Shown in pieces: positions 10,883 through 22,263 of a stretch of DNA of 64,000 bases. The position numbers and the translations under genes are program-made. The stretch comes from Chrysoperla carnea. Taxonomy: Eukaryota > Arthropoda > Insecta > Neuroptera > Chrysopidae. Below the pieces are notes generated by a model, which worked only from the letters and a program-made list of their open reading frames with translations, did not search any database and had not been told where the DNA came from. The number at the start of each line of letters is the position of its first letter. Positions within the stretch are counted from its first letter, which is position 1. The stretch covers positions 30,772,140 through 30,836,139 of the forward strand of contig NC_058342.1 in NCBI RefSeq assembly GCF_905475395.1, given 5' to 3'.

Positions 10883-12262
10883 GTGTTTGGTACATGAAAC
10901 TTTTTACAGCATTTTTAAACAGTATTTATATTTGTTACTATGTTATAACGGTGTAAACAATGAATTAAAAATATTAAAAAATACATGAATATTTCCTATT
11001 TACGGACGGCTTTAATTAGTGACAAACTTTTTCAATTTTCATACATTCTATTTAATAATTTAATAGTCACTTCTTAATATGTTTATGAACGATTTCTCAA
11101 AGTTTTAATTTGATGGTGTTTTTTTTCTTAATTTGATTTTTTTCGAATTTCAAAAATTATAAATGGTTTTTTTGAATGCGATTTTTCCCACATACACGAA
11201 TTCGAATTTATCGTCTTTTCTAAAGAAAAATACAATGAACGAAGTTTCATTTATCAAAGTCCAAGAAAATGTGTAGGCTACAAAAAACGAACATACTTAT
11301 TCATATACCCGAAAAATATTATGATGCAATCGGGAAAATACATGCTGTTAATATTAAACTATGTGTTATATGTATTTGAAACAGCATTATACAGATTTTG
11401 CTACCATCTAACGACTAAAACATTAACTAACAGATATCGTTTTAAGTTCACGTGCTATTATTGTTATTATAAATAATAATACAAAAATACTAACGATAAA
11501 AAGGATGTGTTACGAACTCCTATTTTGAGTCTATATTTCGAATAATTTTCTTTAAATTTTCATTTCAGTTTCCAAGGTATTCATACTAACGTCAAAAAAT
11601 TTTATAAAACCATGGTATTTATTTTGTTCTATTTATCCCTATATATTGTAAATGTGAAAGTAAGCATGTTTGTTTGTTTGTTACGCTTTCACGTTAAAAT
11701 TAGCGAATGGTTTTTAATGAAACTGTACAGCAATATAGCTCATACTTCAGAATAACACAAATTTAAAAAAAAAAAAGTTAAAAATTAATTTAATTCGACA
11801 TTACCATAAATTACAGATTTCTGTAAAAGTAGTCATTTGACATTACCATAAATTACAGATTTCTGTTAAAATAGTCAATATAAAATATTTCACGGCCATC
11901 ATTTCTGATATGCTCAATGAATAATTACGACTATTATACATTTAAAAGAATAGAAAACCATACATATTTTTTACATGTGTAAAACAATCCTTACCATTAT
12001 TTCGAGTGTTATAGAAAGGGGATAAGCGAGAGCAATCTTTTAAACCCAGCGAAGCGGGTGGGTTTCACTCTAGTATTTATTACAAAATAATTTTGTATAA
12101 ATTCATTTATTCTCTTGAGAATGAACGCAAGATAAAATAAAAAAAACTTGTAGTCATACACCAATAATAAAATTATTTTTTAATTATTTATTGTATTATA
12201 GTATGTACTACCGAAAACCTAATATAAATTTAATTAATACAGAAATTACTTTTTTTTCACAG
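10883..12262 (+). other. Activin-beta intron containing a Helitron
   Basis: A 1.38-kb intron of phase 1 (GTGTTT...TTTTTTTTCACAG), inferred from the flanking exons. It contains the Helitron at 11636-12073 in the same orientation as the gene. The rest is AT-rich without recognised features. Confidence 0.55.
11636..12073 (+). mobile_element. Non-autonomous Helitron inside the Activin-beta intron
   Basis: Starts with TCCCTATATATTGTAAATGT after an A and ends with CTAG before a T. The 3' end has the classic subterminal hairpin ACCCAGCGAAGCGGGTGGGT (about 12046-12065), followed by TTCACTCTAG. Length is 438 bp. It shares its interior with the copies at 670-1116 and 52553-52967. It contains a local duplication of a GACATTACCATAAATTACAG block near 11801 and 11839. 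It encodes no protein. Confidence 0.85.
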
Positions 12263-12474
12263 GTCGCAAGTTGAATAATCAACAGCTAGTTGAATTTTCA
12301 TTATCGAAGTATTCAGATACAGGTGATCAAGAACTAAAAGTAAAAGCAGCAACATTATGGGTGAAAGTATCGTTAGTGAGTCATATTAAAAAAATATCAG
12401 TTACCAATAAGAATGTTACATTATGGGTGTTTCGAGTTGTACAAGACCATATGAATAATAGAATAAGTAATCAG
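12263..12474 (+). CDS. Actbeta: Activin-beta prodomain exon
   Basis: The acceptor is TTTTTTTTCACAG (AG at 12261-12262) and the donor CAG/GTGAGT (GT at 12475). After two bases that finish a glycine codon, the exon encodes about 70 residues beginning RKLNNQQLVEFSLSK. It continues through AATLWVKVSL and NVTLWVFRVVQD. This is the beta-sandwich part of a TGF-beta family propeptide (Pfam TGFb_propeptide type), where a short strand precedes an [AE]xLW[VL] strand and then a second hydrophobic strand. It ends in phase 0, matching the next exon. One N-linked sequon (NVT) is visible. In the secreted precursor this segment would help fold and shield the ligand before proprotein cleavage. No in-frame ATG opens it, so it is an internal exon. 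Confidence 0.9.
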
Positions 12475-12792
12475 GTGAGTTCTTTGCTAATATCAAGCCT
12501 ATGCTATTACCTACATGAATACTACTACTAGTAATTAGTTTAAAATAAGCGCCTTATTTTATACATACACTGCCATCTGTTAATTACTAATTGAATCGTT
12601 TTTAGCGTTCAGTAACAATAATAAAGGACAATATGAAGAATAATGCTTCCTGGTTAAAAATTGAAGTAATTTTTTTAAATAAAATTCGGGGAATCCCAGA
12701 CATGCTTAAGGGTAAAATGTACCCTAGGGCAAAATACCCTACCATAACATAATTTTTTTGCAAAAATTATAATAATAAATTGTACGTTGCAG
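12475..12792 (+). other. Activin-beta last intron (phase 0)
   Basis: A 318-bp intron from GTGAGTTCTT to the acceptor GTTGCAG at 12786-12792. The polypyrimidine tract before the acceptor is weak. The phase agreement and the continuity of the encoded prodomain support it. Confidence 0.85.
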
Positions 12793-13872
12793 GAATTTGA
12801 TAAATATATGAAAATGGCAACATCCTTAACAATAAATTTATCATCACTTGGCTGGCAAAAATTTGATTTAACACCAACAGTCCGTGATTGGTATCAAAAT
12901 GTACTTAAACCACAAACCACATCAGAATCAACGAATCATGGTGGATACACAAATTACGATAATCGTGACGATCAATATTCCACAAATTCTTCCAATTATC
13001 GTTATATACGTTCAAAAACTGCAACATTTTATAAAAATAACGATAAACAAAAAGATATCAACCATTTAAATTACGAATCGATAACGTATGGTAATCATAA
13101 TAACGACACCAAACATCACGATTACGATTATGACGATTTAACGGATGATCCAGCATCATCGAAAAAATTACGGTTACTAATCGATTGTTCTGGATGTAAG
13201 AATCTAGTGCAAATACATTTATTTAACACAAAAATTGATGATAATAAAAAACCACGTCAACGTAAAAAACAAAAAAATAATCGCGATTATGAAATTTATA
13301 CATATGACGGTTATTACAATGATGGCGGTGGTGAGAACAACACAACGCCATCTGACAATAAAAAACATAAACAAAATGTTGAACATCGACATTCGAATCA
13401 TGAACGAAATAATACGAGCAATGTTCAGAGTGATGAGAACACTGAACAAATTAATTCGGATGATCCAAATCGGCCATTTTTAGTCATACACACCGATCCA
13501 AATATTATGAAACGTGTTCGACGACGTGCACTCGATTGTTCCGGTGCATTAAAAGGGCAATGTTGTAAACAACGATTTTATGTGAATTTCACCGATTTGG
13601 GTTGGTCCGATTGGATACTAGCGCCACAAGGTTATTATGCTAACTATTGTATGGGCTCTTGTAATAGTGTGCATCGTACACCGGATACATTCCTTAATTA
13701 TTACACGCATGTTATTTACGAATATCAAAAGTATGGTGATTTAAAAGGATTACAGCCGTGTTGTGCTCCAGTGAAGTTTAGTTCAACAAGTTTAATATAT
13801 TTTGGTCCTGATTCAAATATTATTAAAAGGGATTTACCAAAAATGACTGTTGATGAGTGTGGATGTCCTTAA
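12793..13872 (+). CDS. Actbeta: Activin-beta terminal exon with complete mature ligand
   Basis: Encodes the prodomain end, the processing site and the whole mature growth factor. The exon opens EFDKYMKMATSL and carries the prodomain motif GWQKFDLTPTVRDWY. A long N/D/Y/H-rich low-complexity stretch follows (about 12905-13480). It contains a CxxC pair (LIDCSGCKNL, about 13180-13206) and a polybasic run PRQRKKQK, which echo the CxxC plus basic run in vertebrate activin prodomains. KRVRRR at 13510-13527 is a furin-type site. Cleavage after it leaves 114 residues (13528-13869), normal for activins. Mature landmarks are nine cysteines in the activin pattern (LDC, QCC, NYC, GSC, PCC, ECGC), FYVNFTDLGWSDWILAP with an NFT sequon, CCAPVKFSS and the end VDECGCP. 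The isolated penultimate-half cysteine fits an interchain disulphide dimer. Signalling is expected through Punt/Wit-type and Baboon-type receptors to Smad2/3 (family knowledge). Myoglianin- and BMP-type ligands lack this GWSDWILAP context. Confidence 0.97.
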   Translation, partial: EFDKYMKMATSLTINLSSLGWQKFDLTPTVRDWYQNVLKPQTTSESTNHGGYTNYDNRDDQYSTNSSNYRYIRSKTATFYKNNDKQKDINHLNYESITYGNHNNDTKHHDYDYDDLTDDPASSKKLRLLIDCSGCKNLVQIHLFNTKIDDNKKPRQRKKQKNNRDYEIYTYDGYYNDGGGENNTTPSDNKKHKQNVEHRHSNHERNNTSNVQSDENTEQINSDDPNRPFLVIHTDPNIMKRVRRRALDCSGALKGQCCKQRFYVNFTDLGWSDWILAPQGYYANYCMGSCNSVHRTPDTFLNYYTHVIYEYQKYGDLKGLQPCCAPVKFSSTSLIYFGPDSNIIKRDLPKMTVDECGCP

Positions 13873-13876
13873 ATTT

Positions 13877-13882
13877 AATAAA
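13877..13882 (+). promoter_or_regulatory. Candidate poly(A) signal of Activin-beta
   Basis: AATAAA begins four bases after the stop codon. That would make a very short 3' UTR, so a later signal is also possible. AATAAA is common by chance in such AT-rich DNA. Confidence 0.35.
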
Positions 13883-14424
13883 AACAAAAATATGCTGATT
13901 TGCATTCAAAAAAATATATATAAAAAAATATTGTAAACAAAAATATGTTTTCAGTTTTTTGTAAAAAAACATGAGAAATTTTTATAATGGAGTGTTGTAA
14001 CTGTTACGTAAGTCCGATGGATTCAAAAATAACTGAAGAAATATTTCGGAAATATTATAAAACTATGAAAGTAAATTAATTGATCAATTCTAAATTCGAT
14101 TTATTCAATCAGATAAAACGTTCTCTAGGAAGTTTAACGATAAAATGATTGTACAGTAAGTAATACCCTCGGAAGTCATTCGTGGATGAGATGGAACTCG
14201 GGGAACTCCCTAAAATAATTGTTTAAACTTTCGTAGACTGTCCACCATGTTAACTGACATAAATCAGATTAGTGGTGGTATATGGACCACAGCAAGTAGC
14301 AGATCACTTCCCTTATTTATTCGATTAGTTTTTACTCCCATAAATGAAATCAATTTGGCAGTTTGATATTAAAATTTAAGAATGTACCACATTTGAATAT
14401 GAGTGACTCAAAGCTACTTGTGAG
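13883..14424. other. Downstream flank of Activin-beta, no gene seen
   Basis: AT-rich DNA that may hold the true 3' UTR. No further coding sequence was recognised. Confidence 0.45.
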
Positions 14425-14662
14425 CAGTGGCGGATTAACCATTAGACGGAGTAGGCAACTGTCTAGGAGCCTCGCATTGACTAGGGGCCCCCGAGAAAGT
14501 TTAAAAAGAGAAAAAGACAAGTTTTCAGGACAAGGGGGCGCTCCAAGTTGATTTACGAAGAGTAAAAAAATGAAATTTTTATGACAAGGGCTCCACACAA
14601 GGGAAAGGACTCTAAGTTGATTACACTGCCTATGGACACCGGCATGGGTTAATCCGGCACTG
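14425..14662 (+). mobile_element. hAT-type MITE (238 bp)
   Basis: The left terminus CAGTGGCGGATTAACC and the right terminus GGTTAATCCGGCACTG form a 16-bp inverted repeat with one mismatch. The flanking 8-bp direct repeats are CTTGTGAG (14417-14424) and TTTGTGAG (14663-14670), 7 of 8 identical. The element is more GC-rich than its surroundings. Two opposite open frames cross it; both are fortuitous. Confidence 0.9.
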
Positions 14663-14670
14663 TTTGTGAG

Positions 14671-15280
14671 ACTGAACTTATGTACCATACCTCGCCTGTG
14701 TCTTGTTCCGTTTCTACATTTCGATTATTTTCGTTTTTGTACATAGAAAAAAAAATCGACGGAAATAAAGAATATTTGATGAAAGTTTTATCGATGTTTC
14801 GGAAGAGAACAAACTAAGCAAATATTCTAAATTAATGTAACAGTATTTCGACTTTCTTCCACAAAACTCTCTAAGTTACAACACTCTCGTGATGAATATA
14901 TCGCAAAGCGAATTAAAAAAAAAAGAACGCATTTAGCAATGATAATGACATTTAGCGCAAAAAAAAACTGTTGCTGCAAGACTTCATTTTTTTATTGAAA
15001 ATGTTTTTATACACTGGTTTTTTAAAATGAATTTATAATTGTTATATTAGCTTAAATACGGTACTTTAGGATTTATTTTATAAGAAAATTATTGATTACA
15101 TATTGTCAATTAGCTTTGTTTCGTTATGGGTTACTTACGTAGCTTACATTGTCCCCCTCTTCGTTTCGTTTGACGTTGGGTCATAGGCTGTTGTCTTTTG
15201 TAATCGATGATTGACATAATATTTTAAATATAATCATCAATAAACTTTTATTTATTTTATTTGATTGATCAAACGTCAAA
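14671..15280. other. No gene seen
   Basis: AT-rich DNA without a recognised feature. Confidence 0.5.
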
Positions 15281-15284
15281 ATGA

Positions 15285-15690
15285 ACAATTTAATTAATGT
15301 CATTGTCAACTTGACATCTAAAGGCCCGTTGACACTAACTGGACTCCACTCTTACGTTAAACTCATTCTGGAGTCATCATTTTGTCATCATCGGCAAGAA
15401 AAATGGCTTCTGATTTGATAACGCAATCTACAGGGAGTTCTTGTCATGTCAATGGAATGGTATTTTGACAGAGCGTCAATATGAATGTTCAATTAAACTT
15501 ATTGTCAATTTCACATCTAAGGGCCCATTGACACTGGCTAGACTCAACTCTTACGTTAAACTCAATCTGGAGCAATCATTTTGTTACCGTCGGCCAGAAA
15601 AATGACTTCTGAATAGAGAACGCAATCTACCGGGAGTTTATGTCAATGGAATTGTTTTTTTGACAGAGCAAGGTACGTAATGAGCCCATT
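15285..15690 (+). repeat. Two-copy tandem duplication (~199-bp period)
   Basis: CATCTAAAGGCCCGTTGACA at 15315 and CATCTAAGGGCCCATTGACA at 15514 head two ~180-bp copies. The copies share ACTCTTACGTTAAACTCA, TCTGGAG, ATCATTTTGT and ACGCAATCTAC and end with TTTTGACAGAGC. The copies have diverged by scattered substitutions and small indels, so the duplication is old or both copies come from a dispersed family. No coding sense is apparent. Confidence 0.8.
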
Positions 15691-17800
15691 TCATCAATCG
15701 TTATGACATGTAGTGCTATCTATTGTATATTGATTTCAACTGTGAGTAACAGAGCTCAGTTTGTAAATAAAAATAATGAAACAAAGTTAAAACTTCATCA
15801 GAATGAATATTTGAAGTTATTATTTAAGAAAAAAATATTCTTTTGATGCGAAATGAAAATTTTTTAGTGTATAAAATATCATCATTGTTAATTATTTGAA
15901 AATTGTTAAAACGTAATGATTTTATTTCGTTTTTTTTCTCAACAAATGTGATTAATTTATAGGCTAGAGTTCTGAAAACATCTTACAATACAATCGACTG
16001 AAAATTTTTTGTAAGTAACCTTTCGTGACCCCTGATTCAAAGCATTTTATTTTCCATAATTCCTTTGCTATGGTTTATCATTTTATTTCAAACAGAATAT
16101 GTTCCCGAAATTGCGGAAATACAGGATACGATAGGATGATTTGCTGATTTAAAATTTTCTCCAAGCAGCAGTTGACTCAATAAGAAGCATTAGATTGACC
16201 TCATTGGAGAATTGGTCTCAGTAGAGAATTAAATATGTCATTCATTGGATCCGAGAGGGATGTCAATTTATCGAAGAGACCTTTTATCAATAATTCACAT
16301 GCAACGCTCCTCTTACACTCGTCTCGATTTTTCTCGTGCTCTTTTTGCTAGCACGAGATTATTTCCTACGTAACTACGGGAGGGATTCTCAACTTTCATC
16401 ACCACATAATCATCACTGCTTAGAGTGCTTATTTTGATGCACGCCTTTTTTCTCTAAAGAGTCAATTATCAATGGTCGTTGGGATATGTCCAAATTAGCA
16501 TCATAAGGTTCTTTTTATGATAATCAGAGAACCTTGGCTCAAATTAAAGTCAACATACGGCTAGCCATTGACAATATTCCGGCCTCTAAGCATGAGAGAG
16601 TGAGCAGAAATGTCTAAAGTCAAGTATTTCAGTGTACAAATAATGGTGGGAAGCATCTTCCTTCTGCCATTTCTGAGAATACGTCAAACTTTGATCTTTC
16701 GAAAACGACCATCCCTTCTACTGCTTGGGAGCATATTCAAATAAGTAAGTTGTCGTACCGTATTTTGCAAATATTGGATTTCTGGAATTTTATTTTTCAA
16801 TTAAAAGGACTAATGAAAATTTCGTAAATTCAATACAGGGAATGTATACAAAAAAATTTTAAGTCGTGTGGACGTAAAATGTTTTCGAATTTCCCGCCAA
16901 TTATGTTTTTATGTATTTAGATATTGATTCGACAGATAATGCAAAACAATTTTTATAAGTAATTTAATGAAAAACTTAAAAAAAAAAATTTGAAAATAGT
17001 ATTTATTAAGAAAAAAAAAACTAATTAGTATAGCTTATATTATTAAGCGCTAAAAGATTTCTACTAAACTTAAAAATAATCATAAAGAGATTTAAAAAAA
17101 ATTAATTTATTTAATTATCTGTCATTTTTCTGTTTTACATTTTTCCCCAAATTATTATTTTTTTTTGTTTTCGCTGGGTGTTACAGTTTTAATATTAATA
17201 ACAGACAATTTATTCGAAAACTATATTCGTTATATTAGAAAATGTCAATAATCAATATTGAAACTGGCATATCCTGTAGAAATTTGAATAGCTATCAGTT
17301 GAATTTTGATAAAATTTATATTACAAAAATTTTCGTTCATTTTTTTTTTAACCCACATCAGGCAACCGGTTAAATATTGTGACTCAATTTAAGCCATATA
17401 TGTAATTTACCTAAGATATAGCCTGCGCCTCATTTACTTCATGGAAATCAAAGAGAGATGAAAATGGGTTTTCAAGGACCGAACGAACATCTGCGCAGAA
17501 CAAACTGTGCAAGAGAGAAACGATCGTCAGCTGATTTCCTTGATTTCCTTGGATGACTTTCTCTGCTGGCTATATAACAGGCAAATAAATTAATGATCAT
17601 AGGGTTACTCCAGTTTCTTTTAATCTAGTCTCAATTATTTTAGGGAGTGTGAGATTTGAAGTCAATTCGGAGATTGTTTCTTTCCAAAAGAAAGTATGGT
17701 AATGTGGTGGCACTTGGATGGACACAAATATATAATTTCAAATATTTATTCTTAGAAGTTTAAGGCTCTCGTCATATTTAAGAATGTCTCGTAAAAAGCC
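15691..17800. other. No gene seen
   Basis: Composition is somewhat more mixed at 16150-16740 and 17420-17700, for example CAAGAGAGAAACGATCGTCA and CTGATTTCCTTGATTTCCTT near 17510-17550. I can assign neither stretch. They look like old transposon debris rather than exons, because no long frame is open. Confidence 0.4.
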
Positions 17801-17814
17801 GCATCAGTGAGTTA

Positions 17815-18270
17815 GGTTAGGCTAAAGTGGCTTCCCTGTGGTGGAACACACTTAAACCATACGATCCGTTGTGATACCGAAAAAGAGTTGGCCCATCCCC
17901 GGCCACTACTCCATGTTGGAGAACAACAGGAGTGCTTTGACGTCAATGGACTTCAGGTCGGAGAGGTCGTCAAAGAAAGTCTGGCTCAAGTGAGTTCACC
18001 TCTTCGTGGCAAGATCAGGGTAGTGACCGAGAAAATGAAATATCCTGCAATAATCATGATACACTGTCAGGTCAAGGCGCTCAGCGTGCTTGGCACCTAG
18101 TCAGTGTAGAAACCGCAACAATTTTGCTAATAGAGGCTCATGGAAGTGATGTAAGATCTTCGGAATTTCTACGATTGTACTAAGACCATATCTGTCTCGT
18201 AGTACCACAAGTACGTTCCTCCCTCCATCTAAGATTCGCATCAGTATCCCTATTTCCTCTCTGATTGGTG
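17815..18270 (-). pseudogene. LINE pol 3' end (RNase H tail), degraded
   Basis: Read on the - strand, fragments give AKHAERLDLTVYHDYCR followed by FFDDLSDLKSIDVKALLLFS and a stop. That is the end of a non-LTR retrotransposon pol that carries an RNase H domain (I/R1/LOA-type order: GRHAxRL, then a cysteine knuckle, then the C-terminal helix). The frame is broken by an in-frame stop and frameshifts, so it is dead. A better-preserved fragment of the same family is at 23330-23660. The reverse-transcriptase part is not in the window. Confidence 0.7.
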
Positions 18271-20429
18271 TGAAGAATTTCTATTCTGAATCCAGCTCTC
18301 GATAACATTCTTTATTTCTGCTCCAGAACTTTTTGATCGATACGGCTCTCTGACAATAGCTAAGGTATGCATCAAGACTTGTCTCCCCGTCCATTATAGA
18401 GTGTTAAATTTGTGTCACTTAAAAGTTTTGCAATAAATGTCGTAAGTATTTAAAAGATGTGAGTACGCCATATCAATAGACTGAAACTAAAAGTTGGAAT
18501 AAGTGACTTACAAATCGATTGGAAATATGTCAGAAGGCCGAATTTCAAAATGATATTAAATCTCATACGAATGAAATATACTATGACCGCGAAATCATTT
18601 GTTTCAGTAACAAGTTCTGTAACAATATTTGAGCATTAATCTAAAAACAATTAAATTTGCATTTTTTCCCACTCCGATCTAACATTAGTCATATTTACAA
18701 ATAATATTCAGACATGAACGCATCCAGCTGAGAATCGAGCCTACAACCTTATTCAACCTCAAGACATGAGGTTAAAGCTCCACTGAAACTTGTGAGAAGC
18801 TGTTGACTTATCAATTACCGCACGACCGCACCTTATCGATGCATTAGTCTCGAATCAGATTACTCCAACGAATGCAGTGTCACTTTACAGAAAGCCTTTA
18901 ATTGATCAACGCATATGGAGAGTAGAGGTTGATGTGAAATTCTCTAACCCTCTCGAACAACTTGTTTAGATCTTTATCTTATTCTTATTACTTTGAGCAT
19001 TTCTTTCAAAACTTACCCTTTTGCTACAGCAGCGCCACCCTCATTTGCTGCTTTTCGATGGACACTTTTTATATATGGAGATGCTTCTTCTTTATCTTTA
19101 CCCTCCATATCAACGCAGCAGAAACATTTTAGACTTAGTACCAACCTAAACTTATTTTGCCACTGTTTTCGATGCGTATAGCTTTCAATTCATCAACGCA
19201 AACTATCGTAACGTTTAAATTAAAATTTCTGTTGCAAATAAATAATAATTAAAATATACCTAACCTACAAAAAAATGCACGTGTGTTTGTCAAGCATACT
19301 TTTATATATTTTACCTAGTTTTTAAATAACTAAACTCGACGAAAAAATTGGTTTAATTAATTATATAAATATTAAAACTACAAAATGATTATAATTAATT
19401 AATTATACAAACATGTTTAAAGTTATCGATTTCCAATGTATAAATATTTATCAAAATACAACTGATACCAGTCACAAAATATAATAATATATAATAAAAA
19501 ATATATATATAAATATATTTTAATAATTTTTATAATATAATAAAATATCATAAATTATGAAAATAAACTCGTAGATAGTTACAAAAATTAGCTAACCAAT
19601 TTAGTATTGATAACAAAAACAAATAGCTTCAAGTTTTTAAAATAGCTTCTCTATAAAAATAACACACAAAGAAAGTCATTTTTATTTCCTTTATTTCATT
19701 TGAGAAAAATTAATTCATAAAAAAAAATTGTTCAGCTAATTTACATAAAAATCGATCAACATTCAAATTTTATATAGCTTAGTTGCTTGTCTACAAAAAA
19801 AATCACCTAAATCAGGTTACATGAAGCCTTAAAATTTGTTGATCGTTAAGTCAATGAAAAAAAAGTGCGTTTAATAAATTTAAATCAAAAAATTTTAATT
19901 TGAAGCTTTTGATATTGCAAAAAAAAACAAAAAAAATTTAGAATAAATGGTTGCCTTAACTAAAAAAAAAATTAAATCAAAACATCCATTTTTTAATAAT
20001 GTTTTTAAAAATTAGATAAATATTATAAACATTTCTGGGCAAACTTAAAAAAAAGTTGTTTTTTCGAAAACTTATTAATAATATCCACTTTATAATCGCA
20101 TTTAAAAAAAATATACTTCAAAACAAATTTCCTGACCAATCTACGAAAAAAATTATTTACTGTTTAGAATGCTTGCCTCATGTTACATTATCACTTTTCG
20201 AAACGCCGTTCTTTAAGGAATTTTGCTTGACGAGTCATTTTCGTAGTAGTTACAATAAAAGCAAAAAATTAGACTTTTTTGGCAGCGCCTGAAAATCTTT
20301 CTCTATCAGTCTTATCGAGTAATTATTTTCTACCCTTCTTAAACATAAGCGGAACTATTTCGAAATATGATTGTAGCCCATTAAAGTCTGAACGACAAAC
20401 CCAGTGATCCAAACGAAGTTAAAGTGAAT
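18271..20429. other. No gene seen
   Basis: The interval 18270-19200 has mixed composition and may extend the LINE debris upstream of its pol tail. From 19200 the DNA is extremely AT-rich, with TATAA-type microsatellites near 19480-19560. No coding feature was recognised; a 62-codon frame at 18993-19181 has no domain. Confidence 0.4.
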
Positions 20430-20712
20430 TCCCCTGATAAAAAAAGTCCGATTAATGAATCGGAAAATTCCGATTCATTCTCGTTAAAACCACTAAAAGT
20501 TTTGAATCGAAATTTAATTGAAATGAATCGGATTTAATCGGGAAAAATTTCTAATTCATTCCTATTCCATCCAATTGAACTAGTCGGAAATTTTCAATTG
20601 GTTTCAATTCATGAATAGGATCGAATTGTAAATTTCGTATTGGATTCTATTGGAATGAATCGGTATTCAATCAGAATGAATTGGAAATTTGAATTGGATT
20701 TTTTTATCTGGG
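20430..20712 (+). repeat. MITE-like element rich in AATCGG/AATTGG words
   Basis: The ends CCCCTGATAAAAAAAGTCCG and (right, reverse complement) CCCAGATAAAAAAATCCAAT form an imperfect terminal inverted repeat. The interior is a degenerate series of GAATCGGAAAATTCCGATTC-type words in both orientations. No clear target duplication was found, so the superfamily is unassigned. Confidence 0.55.
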
Positions 20713-21727
20713 TCACTTACGCCTGCGTAAATAGAATATACTGTAAGTAATTGTTATTTGTGCAGGCATAAGCGCTTTCATTTCGTTTAGAGTGTTTCAA
20801 TTCGTAAAGTACAAAACCCGGTGAGCCGGACTCACTAACTCTTGTTCTTTGGGATTTGAAGTAATTCACAATTGCCTAGTCAACATTTATTGTTTCATAC
20901 TGCCTTTTTATTGAAAATACCACAAAATTTCCTCAGACTTTTAAGCAGTAAAGAAAATTTTTCTAGAATTCGGAAATACACTCAAAATTTGACAATACAA
21001 ATTTATACCTTAGCCACTGTACTTTTAAGGAATAATTAAAAAAAATAAAAACCAATACATTAAAATAAACTTCTTTAATTAATAAGTAAATTAATTATAA
21101 TTATAAATAACAAAATGATAAAATATACAAAAAAAAAAATGTAGATTTTTCATCGAAAGTAGTTTGCTAGAAGGTTAGTTTTTCCACAATTACTTAAAAT
21201 TGTATGAAAAATTATCATACGCAGAAAAAAAATACAAAAATATTTTATTCATATGAAAATAGTAATTTCCCAAAATTTATTTTCTGAAACCAAAATAAAT
21301 GAGTGCATCATTTTGTTAGAACTCAAATAGAACTATTTTTATATTTTCTGAGATTAGATATCGCCAAAGATTGATTTCGGAATTGCCTGATTGCATTTGT
21401 ATTGGAATACAGATTCTATGTAACGATTCTTTGTTTTCTTGAGATTAATGAAAGATGCATATCTGCAGTGTTAATCATTTTTCGTTTCAGGTGTAGAACA
21501 AAAATAAAAAACTGCTTCACTTTTTTTTTTTAATTTCCATATCAAACTCTGTGCATAAACTGAACTAAGTGTCAATATGAGACAAGCGATGTAAAATCAT
21601 TGTCACTTTACTAAAACCCATTGAGACCACCTTTTTCGCTAATTATTTCAACTTCCATTCTAAATACGTCAAAAATTTGGACTACTTTAAACTGTAAAAA
21701 ACAATTTAGTATACTACTAACAAGTTA
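20713..21727. other. No gene seen
   Basis: AT-rich DNA without a recognised feature. Confidence 0.5.
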
Positions 21728-22260
21728 AGGTATGATTCCTATGCTGCATCAGACGTGTGCGTCTGACGCAGGATACTGCTCTTATGAAATCTAACACAAG
21801 CGTTATCTATGATAATGCGCCACTGAGTCTGATTCGGCTGCAGTTAGAAGGAGCTGTGCCATCACACCTCAATTTGAGCAGTATTGACGCAGTCGCACAA
21901 CACTTTGTTTATACAGGATAAGGTACTGATATCTGTATAAAGAATCTGTTCGAATATCATCCTTTATAAGATCCAAAACATAATTAAACTGAGCGACGTT
22001 CTTTTTGTCATCCTGCAGTAAATGCTGATTAATAAGTTTTGCAAAGAAACCTTCATCTTTTCTTGTTTTATATAAAGTTTTGACTTCAGCATTACTATCA
22101 AGCATCAATTGTTCCAATAGAATTTCTTCTTTTTCCAGCATTAATAGGCGTAATATAATACGCGAACACTCATTTTACGTCACTTTAGTTTTTAACAGTC
22201 AAGTATGACAGCAGTGAGCGTCAGACGAACGCGTCAGGAATCAGCATAGGAATCATACCT
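21728..22260 (-). mobile_element. PIF/Harbinger element derivative (533 bp)
   Basis: The 19-bp terminal inverted repeats are perfect (AGGTATGATTCCTATGCTG at the left, its complement at the right), with a weaker GTCTGACGC continuation inside. TTA trinucleotides flank both ends (21725-21727 and 22261-22263), the target duplication expected for PIF/Harbinger. The interior carries a transposase remnant on the - strand. Confidence 0.93.
21869..22141 (-). pseudogene. Harbinger transposase N-terminal remnant
   Basis: A 90-codon frame opens MLEKEEILLEQLMLD and contains GFFAKLINQHLLQDDKK, then VAQFNYVLDLIKDDI. This is the order seen at the N terminus of Harbinger (ALP1-like) transposases: an acidic leader, a short W/F-x-x-x-L-x-x-E/H-L-L-x-D segment, then a helix with FxYLLxLI that precedes the DDE domain. 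The catalytic DDE region is missing, since full-length proteins are around 350-400 residues. The element is therefore an internally deleted derivative. The reading frame is intact over its length, which suggests recent loss or capture. A domesticated short protein is not supported by anything else here. Confidence 0.75.
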
Positions 22261-22263
22261 TTA

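Noticed and set aside
13219..13483. Frames on both strands inside the Activin-beta terminal exon
   Set aside because: They are shadows of the low-complexity coding sequence in the true frame.
14350..14688. 112-codon frame on the - strand and its + strand partner
   Set aside because: Both lie across a hAT MITE with clear termini and target duplication; no domain is present.
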